NCBI GenBank assembly: GCA_963576475.1
Contig: OY754980.1
Span: 32,463,431 to 32,527,430, forward strand
Origin: Molanna angustata
Taxonomy: Eukaryota > Arthropoda > Insecta > Trichoptera > Molannidae
Direction: 5' to 3'
DNA: 64,000 bases
Positions within the stretch are counted from its first letter, which is position 1. Every line of letters starts with the position of its first letter. A model generated the notes under the pieces. It saw only the letters and a list, made by a program, of their open reading frames with translations, made no database searches and was not told the origin of the DNA. This document shows, piece by piece, positions 11,467 through 22,205 of this stretch. A program made the translations under genes and the position numbers.

Positions 11467-11715
11467 CACAGAAAAAACAGTTTTCTTCAATCAAGAAAAT
11501 TTGTTTCATATATAACGAAAATAATATTCTCTCAAATTAAGATTTTTTGTTTTATCTCAAAACAATATTTTCTTAATTCAAACAAATTTATTTGAATTAA
11601 GAAAATACTGTTTTGAGATAAAACAAAAAAATCTTAATTTGAGAGAATATTTTTTTCGTTATATATGAAAAAATATTCTTGACTGAAGAAATTTTTTGAA
11701 ATTTTTTTTTCCGTG
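11467..11715. mobile_element. TA-flanked palindromic MITE
   Basis: The ends cacagaaaaaa and ttttttttccgtg are inverted and flanked by TA on both sides. Interior blocks such as 'ctctcaaattaagatttttt' recur inverted. The TA target suggests mobilisation by a Tc1/mariner-type transposase. Confidence 0.75.
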
Positions 11716-12049
11716 TATTTATCATTATTATCATATTTAAATATATTTTATTTAAATAGTCATTATTATATCAATACAGAAAAGAGCCAATGCTTATTTG
11801 ATAACCAATTTGATATTCCTTGGTGAAATTGAGTGTAAATGTCTTGTCATAATTTTGTATTGATAATTTGCAACGTGATTCATGCCACAATTACACATTA
11901 GAAACAAAGTAATTTGTTGCAATATTCATTCAATTTAATATTTATGTAAATGAATCCGTTTATCTATGGTTGCAAATAACAGATATTAATAAATTTTATG
12001 TATGGCATACATACATATTTATAAGATTCACTGAATCATATTTATATAT

Positions 12050-12785
12050 TTATTTTATACTTTATGTACAATAATGTGTACAATGGCAGGTTTATTGCCA
12101 TGAGGCAATTTATTCCAACCAACCAAAGCTATGTGAAGCTATAAATAGTGTTGTGGTAGGTACATTACAATTTAATACAAAAAAAAAACAAAAAGATACA
12201 GATTAAATGAAGTTAGATTAAATGAAATTTAAAAATCACAGTAAAAAAGAAAAAAGGGAGGTGTTGATTGTGGGAAGAGAGAAAGGATTGAGGAGTGTCA
12301 ATTAAGAGTTATTAGAGAGGTATAGCAACTTGAGTTTTTTTTTTAAGTTGAATTGATTGAGACTTCGTAACATCATCACTTATATCATACCATGGTCTTG
12401 CTAATTGTAAATTAAAAGAGGAACTGAGTAAATTCAGTAGAATGAATGGGAATAGCTAGTGTGGTACGATCAGTAGAGCGAAGAGACAGACCGTGATTTG
12501 ATAAGAAAGTAACATATTTTTTAAGATATAGTGAAATTAAATGAATGTTACAACGTTGACGTTTCATAGGCCAGCGAAAAAGATTTCGGTAAGTGGAAAC
12601 ATGGTCGTATTTTCTAAGATTGTAAATAAAGTGTATATGTATATTTTGCAATCGTTCCAAGTTTATTAAGGAGTTCTTCATTAGCATCAAGATAACAGAC
12701 TTCAGCATAATCAAGCAAAGGGAAAAGTAAGGATTGTGCAAGCTAAGTTTGTGAATGTGTTGGAAGAAAAATTTTTTAATCATAA
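12050..12785 (-). mobile_element. CR1-like LINE remnant (minus)
   Basis: On the minus strand the frame reads LINLERLQNIHIHFIYNLRKY and STYRNLFRWPMKRQR, matching the copy at 5290. Its 3' UTR with the attgcc...ggcaat hairpin lies at 12090-12120. Stops and frameshifts are frequent. Confidence 0.75.
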
Positions 12786-14086
12786 ATTTTATTTACCTAA
12801 AAACTAAACACACATTAGTTAATTATTTTTTGTGTTTAATTTTTTGACATATTCTCAACTCAAATGTTCCACTTGTGATAGCGCTGTCTCAAATTAATGT
12901 TTGTGGTGTGACATTTTGTGTCTTTAAAACATATTAATAGGAAATATTCTCACTCGCTGTGTTGCATACTTGTCTGTCTAATATCATATTAACTCCTCCA
13001 AGGTCTAATATAAACATATCTTCAAACTGAGGTATCATATATCTTCTTTTAATTTTAGTTAAATTTGTGGAAAAAAATATACTTATTATAATCAGTTCAA
13101 AATAGTTACATCATGTAATGTGTTGCATTTAAATTTTAAGACTGAAATATAACATAGGTACATACATACATGTCATATTTATTTAAACATAATTATATTA
13201 TTGGTCTATATTTATGTATAAATTTAACATTTATTTCATTTTATGTATTGTAAGTAATGTAAAATATTGATTTTATTTTATAAATTACTGTTTTTATCGA
13301 TTGATGTCAATAAGAAAGTAAATTTAAAATTATATAACTATATAATTTATTAAAATGCTCAAAGCTTGACCTAGTAATTATTTTCAATGAAATTTATATA
13401 ATTAAATTTTGTCTAATCTATTCTTAAAGTGATCATGTAAACCAGCCGATGACAGGTCGTAAGCCCTGTAGGTGCCTGAGTTCGTGGTTCTTCTATAATA
13501 TCCCAACTTTGTCTCTATTGAGATGTTATTGTCAATAAAAATATTATTCTTAAAACGTGGGTACAGATGCCGTCAAACTTCTCAAGTCTTTTTCGATGTT
13601 GAAGGGGTAAGTTCGCCCAGGCTACACTTGCCTACAAAATAAATGTACCATCTTGTAGGTCTGTTAATTTAAATATTATTTTATTAATTGAAAACAAATT
13701 TCATACGAAAAAATGTTTAACAAATATAAACATATTTTCTGAATAAAAATATAAACACAAAATCAATGGTCATTTTAAGTTAACAAATAAGTATGTAAAA
13801 TAAGATGCTTGTATTATCTTTACAAAATATAAACATCTATTATTTATTATTGTATATTGCACAGTACTTTATAAAAAACTGTTGGTTAACATAAATAAAC
13901 TTGCATTTCATATTTATGTATATGATTATACAAACTACATGTGAACAATATATATGTATATATACAAATGTTTATGTGAATAATGTTTCATTCTCTCTGC
14001 TGTACAATCGCAAACCTCGAAGCAGATACTTGTGAAGTTGGGGATAATAAATTTTATTAGTTGTAAAAATAATGTATTGAGATATG
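12786..14086. other. AT-rich intergenic stretch
   Basis: No gene is seen. The only structure is the inverted copy of the 8740 hairpin repeat at 13436-13535; the rest is simple AT-rich sequence. Confidence 0.5.
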
Positions 14087-14451
14087 ATTTTCACGGCTTT
14101 TCAACTTTGGAGTAAAAAAACACCAACTTAGAGACTTCACAGCGTATATGTTGTACATACAGATTTACTCTGAATTCGGAGTAGAACATGTCTGTGTGTC
14201 CCTCTATTAACTTTTGATCTGCTCAATTTACAGAGCCCAAAATTTCAGAATATATAAACAGTAATAGGCCTACAAGAATTTTATACTCAGAATTTTTAAT
14301 TTTAGTCAGGGGTTATCAACTTTTGAATTTTTACTTTATTTTTCCATATATCTCAGAAACCATATAAACGTGATTATAGTTTGAAGCATATTCTTCAATT
14401 ATGCATACTATCGCCATCGACAGTTGGATCTCATGTGTTACATGCAACTAG
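14087..14451 (+). mobile_element. Helentron-like (HINE-type) element, internally deleted
   Basis: It shares the block from 'aacaccaacttagag' through 'attcggagtagaaca' and 'gtcaggggttatcaac' with the array at 32449-35401. It ends in the family 3' end: catgtgttacatg hairpin, then caaCTAG|T. A short GT tract marks the centre. A second isolated 3' end occurs at 14585-14630. Confidence 0.65.
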
Positions 14452-14639
14452 TTTTAATTGAATAAGCATGTACCTGCCTATTGTTTTTGCTAGGACGTAT
14501 TTTAAAATTCTTTCGTTTTCGTATTTTCAAGAAATTCTTTCGTTTTTTCCTCATTGCTACGTTATAATATAATATTTAGGGGTGTATTTTGACAGTTGAC
14601 AGTTGGGTCTCATGTGTTACATGCAACTAGTATATATAA

Positions 14640-15476
14640 TAAATGTTATTTTATTTGTGCACAAGTGTAGATATAGTAGTTAGCTAGAACTATCAGTAAT
14701 AGGATACGGTTCGGGAGGCAAGGGTCAAGAGAGACAACCAATTGCACGCTGCAATAGGCACACCCGCAAGCTCCCTCTTCCTCACTGTCCAAAGAATACC
14801 CAAAATGTGTTTCTGCGCATTCCACGTGAACGGGCTCAAGTAAATTAACGATAACTTTTTTAGCAACCAAATATCTAATTGAGATAAACCATTATCATTT
14901 ATAAGATTGCCCAAAATACCGTATTTGGAATATAATATATTTTGATGCAATTTGACTGTATTATACGGAATAATTGAGACCATGGGATATGAGAAGGGAA
15001 ATAGGCCGGCCTCAGAAGAAAAGGTTGATGGTATTGTCGCTGGAAGTGGATGGGTGAAAAAAGCCCAAAAAATAGTGGAAATATTTAGAAGAGGCCTATG
15101 TCCGGCAGTGGAGAGATGTACTATTTTTTTATCAGTTATTTAACGCCCTTCACATAAAAATAGAATATATAAAAAAAATAAAACAATATACCTAGTACTT
15201 AGTTTAATGGAGTTCATTTTGTAGCAGTATAAATGTTAGTATTGCTATTGTTAAATATAAAAATGTATTAATGGTACGGTTATAAGATGGATGTTTTTAG
15301 CACGAAGATTCTAGAATGTGAAAGGTTGAAACATTTACTCATGTAGAAACGTACTTTGATGTGTAAAAGCTTTACTCGTCACATGCCAGTTATTAAAATA
15401 AAGTGAATTAAATTCCGTTTTATTATATTTAAATTTGTTTATAATTTGTTTTATTTTATTAAATGTGTTGATTTTT
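14640..15476. other. Intergenic stretch
   Basis: I see no gene. The 14700-15130 part is less AT-rich and may be an old LINE remnant, but no motif could be named. Confidence 0.4.
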
Positions 15477-15706
15477 TTTCGAGTTTTATTTTATAGCACT
15501 CCTCAGTCATCGAGTTTTATTTTATAGCACTCCTCAGTCATCGAGTTTTATTTTATAGCACTCCTCAGTCATCGAGTTTTATTTTATAGCACTCCTGTCA
15601 TCGAGTTTTATTTTATAGCACACCTCAGTCATCGAGTTTTATTTTATAGCACTCCTCAGTCATCGAGTTTTATTTTATAGCACTCAGTTTTATTTTATAG
15701 CACAGA
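15477..15706. repeat. 31-bp minisatellite, about 7 units
   Basis: The unit starts cgagttttattttatagcac and ends with tcctcagtcat. It is repeated about seven times, with short deletions in the later units. No coding potential. Confidence 0.9.
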
Positions 15707-16199
15707 TATCAAGGAAAGTTTATTCTAATATTTTTGGATTAATGATTATTATTTCACCCTGTGCAAGTGAAGAGTTTTTTCCAAAAGACAATTTCTTCCA
15801 ACCAACTGTGATTCCAGTCCCATGAAGAAAGTATTATGTGAAAAATATTAATATTATATGATTGTTTGAATAATTTTAAGTATAAAAATGGATGAAGAGG
15901 AGTATGGCACTCAGTTCTCTCTGTCTATCTCATTAGGGCCATGGTGTATGTATGAGTAACAATTAGTATAAATCAAACCTGATTTCACTTTATAATATAA
16001 TGCATAATAAAAATGTACTTTTAGGTCTTAAACTTACATAATCTTAAGCAATCCGTATAGTACTACTTCATACATTGAACTTATTACAACATACACAAAA
16101 ACAAAACCAGTTTTTCAATCACTTTCCAAACTGTTGTGTATGATGACTGAATAAATTGTGTTCATTTGTATTGTAAATAAAATTTAGGGTGCCACAGAG

Positions 16200-16555
16200 A
16201 TTTGTTTCGGAGGTCATTATTTTTCATCCAGAATGTATGGTTGACGGTTTTTAAGGCTCTGCATGATTTGGCTCCACACTACATTCAAGAACTGTGTCGA
16301 AAAATATGCCAACAGAAAGACATCTTACATTGAGATTGTCTGGATCACAGAGTACAAATAATTTAAAGGAATTGGATAGTCAATAAGGCAGCTTGCTATG
16401 ATAGCAGTTTCATTGTAAATGGGCCTTTAAAGTGAAATAAATTGCCCCCTGACATGTGGATTCTTTTAGTAAATTACAAGGCACAATGTTTTGCCAAAAA
16501 ATAAATTATAGCACCCTTGGAGTGATTTTGCGTCACTAAATGGAACTTATATTTT
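16200..16555 (+). mobile_element. LINE C-terminal fragment
   Basis: It is colinear with 11240-11460: 'aactgtgtcgaaaaatatgc', then 'agtgaaataaattgccccctg' and 'gcacccttggagtgatttt'. It is degenerate. Confidence 0.55.
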
Positions 16556-16562
16556 TCTTTTT

Positions 16563-16740
16563 TTTTACAAAAAAATGAATATGTCCTTGTTAAACAAGTA
16601 CATATACATCTTCCTACGTTCCCTAAAATAAGCAAATAAATGCTTGTGTTATAGGTGAACGAGATCGGTCGAGACAGGATTCGAACTCGCGACCACTGGA
16701 TTACTAACCCAGCACGCTAACCGCTCTGCCACCTCTGACT
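16563..16740 (-). mobile_element. SINE1 (minus copy)
   Basis: The reverse-oriented tRNA head (ggattcgaactcgcgaccac B box; aaccgctctgccac A box) follows the family body and a T-rich start, which is the A tail on the minus strand. Confidence 0.85.
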
Positions 16741-16844
16741 TAGGATCATTCCAAGGGCGCTGATATTTCGGTCTTATATTGCTCTACGAAACAAAACTGT
16801 TTTCAGTCCTTAAGAGAATATGCTCTTGCTTTGAGCACTGTGAA

Positions 16845-17150
16845 TCATCATCATCATTTCCTGCCCCTCTATCCCAGTTCATCCAGGGTCGGGCCTCCTA
16901 ATCATCAGACGCCATGATCTGCGACTCTGGGTCATCTCCTGTGGGACACCTTGTGCCGCCAGCTCCCTCTCGATACTCGTCCACCATGTCGCCGGCGGTC
17001 TGCCTCTTCCTCATGGTTTTGAGGGGATACTGAGCACAGTTTTAACGGAGTAGGTGTCCTCCCTTCGCATGACATGGCCATACCATCGCTGACTGCCCTC
17101 TTTCAGTTTCTCCTCTATTGAGGCTACCTTAAAAGATCCTCTGATGTAAA
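16845..17150 (-). mobile_element. RTE-like LINE 3' end (minus) with ATG-repeat tail
   Basis: The minus strand reads SIEEKLKEGSQRWYGHVMRR, then GRGRPPATWWTSIEREL and QSRRSWRLMIRRPDPGW, a typical C-terminus of RTE-like LINEs. It ends in a short (atg)n tail (catcatcatcat on the plus strand). Confidence 0.8.
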
Positions 17151-17378
17151 TTTTTATTGATGTCTTTACCTAACTTATTCATTATTCATAAAAATATAAT
17201 TACAAATTATTCACCACAAGTTGAGGAAACATTGGTTCATAGAATGTACATAATATATATATTTAGTAATAAACCTTTGGGACTTGACAATGATCAGTTA
17301 TAGATTTGTAAATTATATTAGTTTGTATCCATCTGCTGACTGTAATCCTTCAGTGTCCATTTTCCAACATAAATCAAT

Positions 17379-20300
17379 ATGGTGAGCAGTTTTTATGAAG
17401 ACAATTCAGAATACATAAATATGTATGCATTCTATTCGGCCATCCTTGTGGGGAAAATGCTTATTATGTCGCCCCTTACTTCTAGAGTGAGGCTTTCCAA
17501 AAAGGTACCTGCTTACTTTTTATTTGCTTTATCATAAAATACCTGTTTTTAATTATTTTATTTTTAGCTGTAGGTGCCGGCATAGTTCTCTATTGTATTA
17601 TCATCATGTTCGGGTGTCTCGTTAGAGCTGGGTAATCAAAAATACAAGGGACAAGATAACACCTCACATAGTTTAGCAATGAGGCTCACCACCTATTCTG
17701 AATGTAGGTGAGATGAGACTGGTGTATGAGGATACATGCATGCATCATGCTTCCTTTAATAAGGTAATGCATACTCGCACACCTGTCGCTGGTTATCTCA
17801 ATGCTATGAATTGATATTTTCTTTATTTTTTCATAAATTATTTGATTATAAACTTACTGATCACAGCAAGGAGAGAATTGAAGAATGCAAACAGAATATA
17901 ATTTATTGTTTAAGAATAATTTTCAATGTGTAAGTAAGATATACCTAAACTTTCTTTTTTAAGATGAGATAATTTATTTTATGTATCGTACTGAGGAGAA
18001 ATTTTTTTATTGAAAATAATATTGTATTCTAATTTATTTATTTAAAGATATTTGCCAACTCTGAAGATGCTGAATATTTTTCGAATCCCAAATCTGGTGC
18101 TCAGATCAAATTTAATGATGATGAAGTTGAAAGAGTCAGGAGGTAAAGTACCATTTTATTACTTTGATGAGACCTCTCGTCTACCACGAGGAAACATCAA
18201 GCCAAGGTGTGGGGAAGAAAAGGAGAGAAATGATGACGACACTTAAAATTTGTTTTAGTACGGCGCTTTTTTATTTATAAATGTTCACAAATGGTCCATG
18301 GCGATAAAAATAATGAAATAAAAACAAACAAACAAATACAACAACAAATAAAAACACGTGGCATCTACCGAAACGAACTGTCAAACACACGCAAACACAC
18401 GAAAAGACGCCGACCAGAATATACCGCCCCAGGGTACAGCGACATCCTTACTCCAGGCATGTCACTGTCTTCCACGTGGTGACGGTAGATCGGTGGGGCC
18501 CAGCCTCTGCGTCAGGCTAGCAGGTCTTCCTCGTGTCCGGCGTGGTTTCTTCTTCTCCTCCAGACCGTCACCCATGGCTGGCTCTGTGCCCCACGGCACG
18601 CTATGACGGCGCATCTCGACAGAGGTGGCATACCAGTCGGGACCTCACCGGAAGGCCAACCGACGCCCCAGACGACACGGATTGCCCTTCGTGGTCCAAT
18701 CTGCGAGCCGCCGCGTTCCCTACGCGGTGGCCCCACACTGCGCTCTGCCTCCAACCTCCTGTCCTCTTGATGCCCTCATCTTGGTTCTGGGGCACCATCA
18801 GCGTCCGTGCGCGTGACGGGTCCTGTCACACAGACTTCCTCGCCTTCGAAAATATGGCCGCCATCGGGAGCACGTGTCGACCGATGACGGCGTCACACCA
18901 AACCGTCCGTCCTTCACCAGCGTCGAATGCCAAGAGAGCGCGTGCCATAGCGCGTGCTAGCTGCAAGTTCCGTTTTTCGCCCACAACGAGCGCTAGCTGT
19001 TTTCCGAAATGTTGCCGTGGAACAAAATAAAAATCATTGTTTTTCGGCATTATTTTTTTCGGGCATAACAACTTGAAATAAGATATATAATTATTTATTA
19101 TTGACTTTTCACTAATCATTAGTATTCTATAAGAAGTGAGTGGATTATGGCAAACGCTAAACTCCTCATTTACTTAAAACTTACAACATTGAAATTGTTA
19201 TACCTGACTAAAAATGTTGCCGAAAAACAATGGTTTTTAATTTTTTCCACGGTAACATTCCTGGAAAACAGCTAGCGCTGAAGGTGTGCAAGCAACTAGG
19301 CTTGCAGCTGGCGCGATCTTTCTCAGCATTTGACGCTAGTGGTGGAAGGAACTCTCGGCATTCAACTCTGGTGGGAAACGAACGGTTTGTTGAGGCAGGG
19401 CGTAGTGTTGGGCCACCGCAGGGAACGCAGTGGTTCGTAGATTGGACCAAGAGGTTTTTGTGTTCTAGAGCATTGGTTCGCCTCCTAGCTGGCCTGCCAT
19501 CTCTATCACTGAGATGAAAGATGCGCCGTCATAGCGTTGCCGTGTGGCATAAAACCAGCCATGGATGACGGTCTGGAGGAGGAGGACGATCATTCAGGAT
19601 GAGTAGAGGAAACCACACCAGGCACGACAAGGACCTGCCAGACTGACGCAGAGGCTAAGCCCCGCCGAACTTACAGCCATCACGTGGAAGGCAACGACAA
19701 CGACTTGCCTGGAGAAAGGATGTCGTTGTACCCTGGGGTTGAACCTTCTGGTGCTCGGGTGTGTTTGATAGTTCGTTCATCATATGCCATGTGTTTTTTT
19801 TGTACTGTGTTGTTTGTTGTGTTTTTATTTATTTATTTGCCATAGACTTTTGATAACAATAATGATATTCCGAATAAATGCGCCGTACTTAAACGATTTC
19901 TATATGTGACCTTAATTTATCTCCTTTTCTTCCTCACATTGGGTTTGATGTTTCCTCATGATCGGAAAGAGGTTTCATTAAACTGTTACTTAATTTTGAA
20001 CTTATTTATATTCTCCTAAAACTACTCCTAACCTTCTTTTTTTATTTATATTTTAATTCAAGCCTTAGAGCACTCTTAATAGGATGAATTGCTATTGGTA
20101 TGAAACAAAAAAAATTACACATTCTGAAGAAAAAAATACTAATAACATATTTTTCTTTTTCAGAGCACATCAAAATGACTTGGAAAGTATTCCACCCTTT
20201 CTCTTCATTTCAGCCTTATATCTTCTGACTAAACCTTTTCCAATATTTGCTATACTCCTCTTCAGAGCATTTACCCTGGCGAGGATAGGACATACCATTG

Positions 20301-20407
20301 TTTATGCTGTACATCCCATTCCGCAACCAGCTAGAGTTTTCTGCTGGGGAGTTGGCTATGCTATCACTTTCTACATGGTGGGACAAGTAGTGATGCATTT
20401 CTTTTAG
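17379..20407 (+). CDS. Microsomal glutathione S-transferase 1-like, gene A
   Basis: Exons 17379-17504, 18048-18142 and 20164-20407 join in phases 0 and 2 to 154 residues (human MGST1: 155). MAPEG enzymes are homotrimeric, four-helix membrane proteins of ER and outer mitochondrial membrane that conjugate glutathione and reduce lipid peroxides. Visible family features are the first membrane helix (NMYAFYSAILVGKMLIMSPL), an IFANSED motif after the first intron, the glutathione-binding block ERVRRAHQNDLESI, FRAFTLARIGHTIVYAV and HPIPQPARVF. The activating Cys after the ANPED-type motif in mammals is replaced by Ala. Exons 2 and 3 keep the family sequence; the N-terminal 15 residues are the most divergent. 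Intron 2 contains a 1.8-kb GC-rich foldback element beginning 25 bp after the donor. It is the first of four tandem paralogues. Confidence 0.93.
17690..17815 (-). repeat. Copy of the 1728-1890 repeat
   Basis: The blocks 'ctattctgaatgtaggtga', 'gcatgcatcatgcttcc' and 'gcacacctgtcgctggtta' match 1728-1890 in order. It lies in intron 1 of MGST gene A. Confidence 0.5.
18168..19982. mobile_element. GC-rich foldback element (long inverted repeat)
   Basis: Two long arms pair in inverted orientation: 18168-19030 and about 19215-19982. Paired landmarks include the outer 'cacgaggaaacatcaag' with 'tttgatgtttcctcatga', agtacggcgc with gcgccgtact, 'accgtcacccatggctgg' with 'ccagccatggatgacggt', and 'gcgctagctgttttcc' with 'ggaaaacagctagcgc'. 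The loop is about 180 bp. The arms are far more GC-rich than the surroundings. Short frames inside look like chance products of GC richness, and no transposase motif was seen. It occupies most of MGST-A intron 2. Confidence 0.85.
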
Positions 20408-20536
20408 TTGATGAAGGAAATTTAAGTCATGTATAGGTACTAAAGCATCTTTTATAAACCAACATGGAATATTACACTTTAATAACTATAACTCTTTTAT
20501 AAAAAGGACCCTGTAAAGTAAGAAATGTCAAACATC

Positions 20537-20542
20537 AATAAA
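20537..20542 (+). terminator. Poly(A) signal of MGST gene A
   Basis: AATAAA is 130 bp after the stop codon at 20405-20407. Confidence 0.55.
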
Positions 20543-21011
20543 AAATATGAATATTGACATTGCTATTGAAATCTGTGAGTAACAAAATTCACAAGAGCAT
20601 TTGGTGGTAAAAATAACTAAACTTTTGAATTATGTTTAGTTATTATGGAACCCATTTTTTAAGGAATGTTTGAATTTCCTGTAATTGTTTCGAAATCAAC
20701 TAAGGAACAGAAATGTTTGATAACATGATAGTTCCCTGTCACTATTGGTCCACAGATTTTCGTAACATTGTTTAGAAGATCTTCTTTGAGGAATAAATAA
20801 TGTAAATAATAGTTTACTTAATATTTCTTTTTTAAATATTGACAAATGTCAGTATGTTTATTGACTACGGATTGAATTGAGTAGCACCTATTTTTTTATA
20901 TCCATGTTGCTTAATGTGTCTATTGAACAGTCAATGAAAGAAATTGACAAATAGATTCTACAGCTAATAGAAACATTGGCAAAAATTTCATTTTCAGTTT
21001 TTAATGGTTGT

Positions 21012-21360
21012 CTACCAAGGTTTCTTAAACTTGTAAGTTGAAAGAAAAGACAGTTGCAATAGGTACTTTCCTAGGATATTCACAGCACCAAGCTTAAAAG
21101 TTGTCAATTCTCCAAGAATTTTACAAACAGAAAGTCTAGTCACTTCTTTTTTCTGTATTGAATTTATCTGTATTGAAACTTTTACACATTATGAAAAATA
21201 AAAATATCATTTAAATACAAAATCTTTTACTTGTACATTATTTAAAACTTACTTCTGTTTGTTCATTAATAAATATTGAAGCGTCTTTTAATATGGTATG
21301 AGCTGTAGCTAACACTAAACTCACCACTGAATAATATAATATGTAGTTGATAAAAGCCCC
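21012..21360 (-). CDS. Unrecognised minus-strand exon pair
   Basis: Two exon-like blocks sit on the minus strand. 21360-21253 (36 codons) has a catccag acceptor and a gtaagt donor, and reads GAFINYILYYSVVSLVLATA followed by HTILKDASIFINEQTE, a hydrophobic segment then a helix-like stretch. 21152-21012 has an ttcaatacag acceptor, stays in frame (KKEVTRLSVCKILGEL, then FKLGAVNILGKYLLQL) and stops at 21014-21012. A second open frame, shifted by one, continues to about 20900 (RNLGRQPLKTENEIFANVS), so there may be a further intron or a frameshift. No family was recognised; the layout loosely recalls the C-terminal end of a multi-pass receptor, which is guesswork. It could be a pseudogene or chance. 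Confidence 0.35.
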
Positions 21361-21576
21361 CTGGATGTTGTTTTAATTTTATTATTTTTTACAATATCAC
21401 ATTAAAAAATCTTTAGATTACTCATGAGTTGCAGCAGATTATATTGAATGTAGTTTTATATGCTATTGTACTTATACATTTTCAAAACACAATTGCAGTC
21501 TCAAGTCTTTCAGGAAGCTCAGAACCCATAGACTGCAGTAAGTTGATCAATAAAGATATTTTATTTTATTATACAT

Positions 21577-21786
21577 TACTTCTCGGACAACTAACAGGTA
21601 CTATGTCAAATATTAATTTAACACGCACCCAATAACAGAGTTGCCACATTCTGGAGACTTACGATATTAATCATCTCACAGATCCAGACTGAAAACACAA
21701 TTAAAACTATGTCTACACCGGGAATCGAACCCGGAATCTTTGGATCAGCAGTCAGATACCTAACCAACTGAGCCACGAAGGCCGAC
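21577..21786 (-). mobile_element. SINE2 (minus copy)
   Basis: A full-length minus copy: B box complement 'gggaatcgaacccgg', A box complement 'ccaactgagccacgaag', and body with 'aatattaatttaacacgc'. Confidence 0.85.
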
Positions 21787-21789
21787 TAG

Positions 21790-22205
21790 GGAATAGGGGA
21801 TTTAATACCTTTGGAGTTTGCCCAAAGTCCTCATTTTTACTTGTGTCACAGTATTGCACTCCACAAGGAGCTTCCTCTGCAAGTGCCGTCCTATTTCCAG
21901 AGATGTTCTCCAAGTCTAGAATGCTCTGTGAGAAACCATGTCAGAGTTTTTAGGGCCATTCTGCCAAGGCTCACACATGTTCTGAATCTTTTTCAGTTGT
22001 TGCTACTTAAGTTCACTTGATCTAAGTGGATCTCACTTTCTTGGTAATTTTCTTTAGTTCTGCCTGTAAATATGAGTTTCCTAGGTCTAGAATAACTCTG
22101 GTCCTATCAGGTGCCCTCTTGCGCCCTTTCTATCACATCTATCAGCTTGCTCATTTCCTCTGACTCCCATACCCCATACCGTTGGCATCCAGAACAAAGA
22201 GGCTT
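21790..22205 (-). mobile_element. LINE RNase H remnant (minus)
   Basis: The minus strand reads GVRGNEQADR followed by KGAREGT, the end of a LINE RNase H domain, then TWFLTEHSRLGEHLW from the downstream zinc-finger linker region. Several stops show decay. Confidence 0.65.

Noticed and set aside
15477..15706. CRISPR array
   Set aside because: The units are contiguous 31-bp repeats without unique spacers, in a eukaryotic context.
18533..19030. 165-codon plus-strand frame in the GC-rich block
   Set aside because: It lies in the arm of a foldback element; overlapping frames are open on both strands, and no motif is present, so GC richness explains it.
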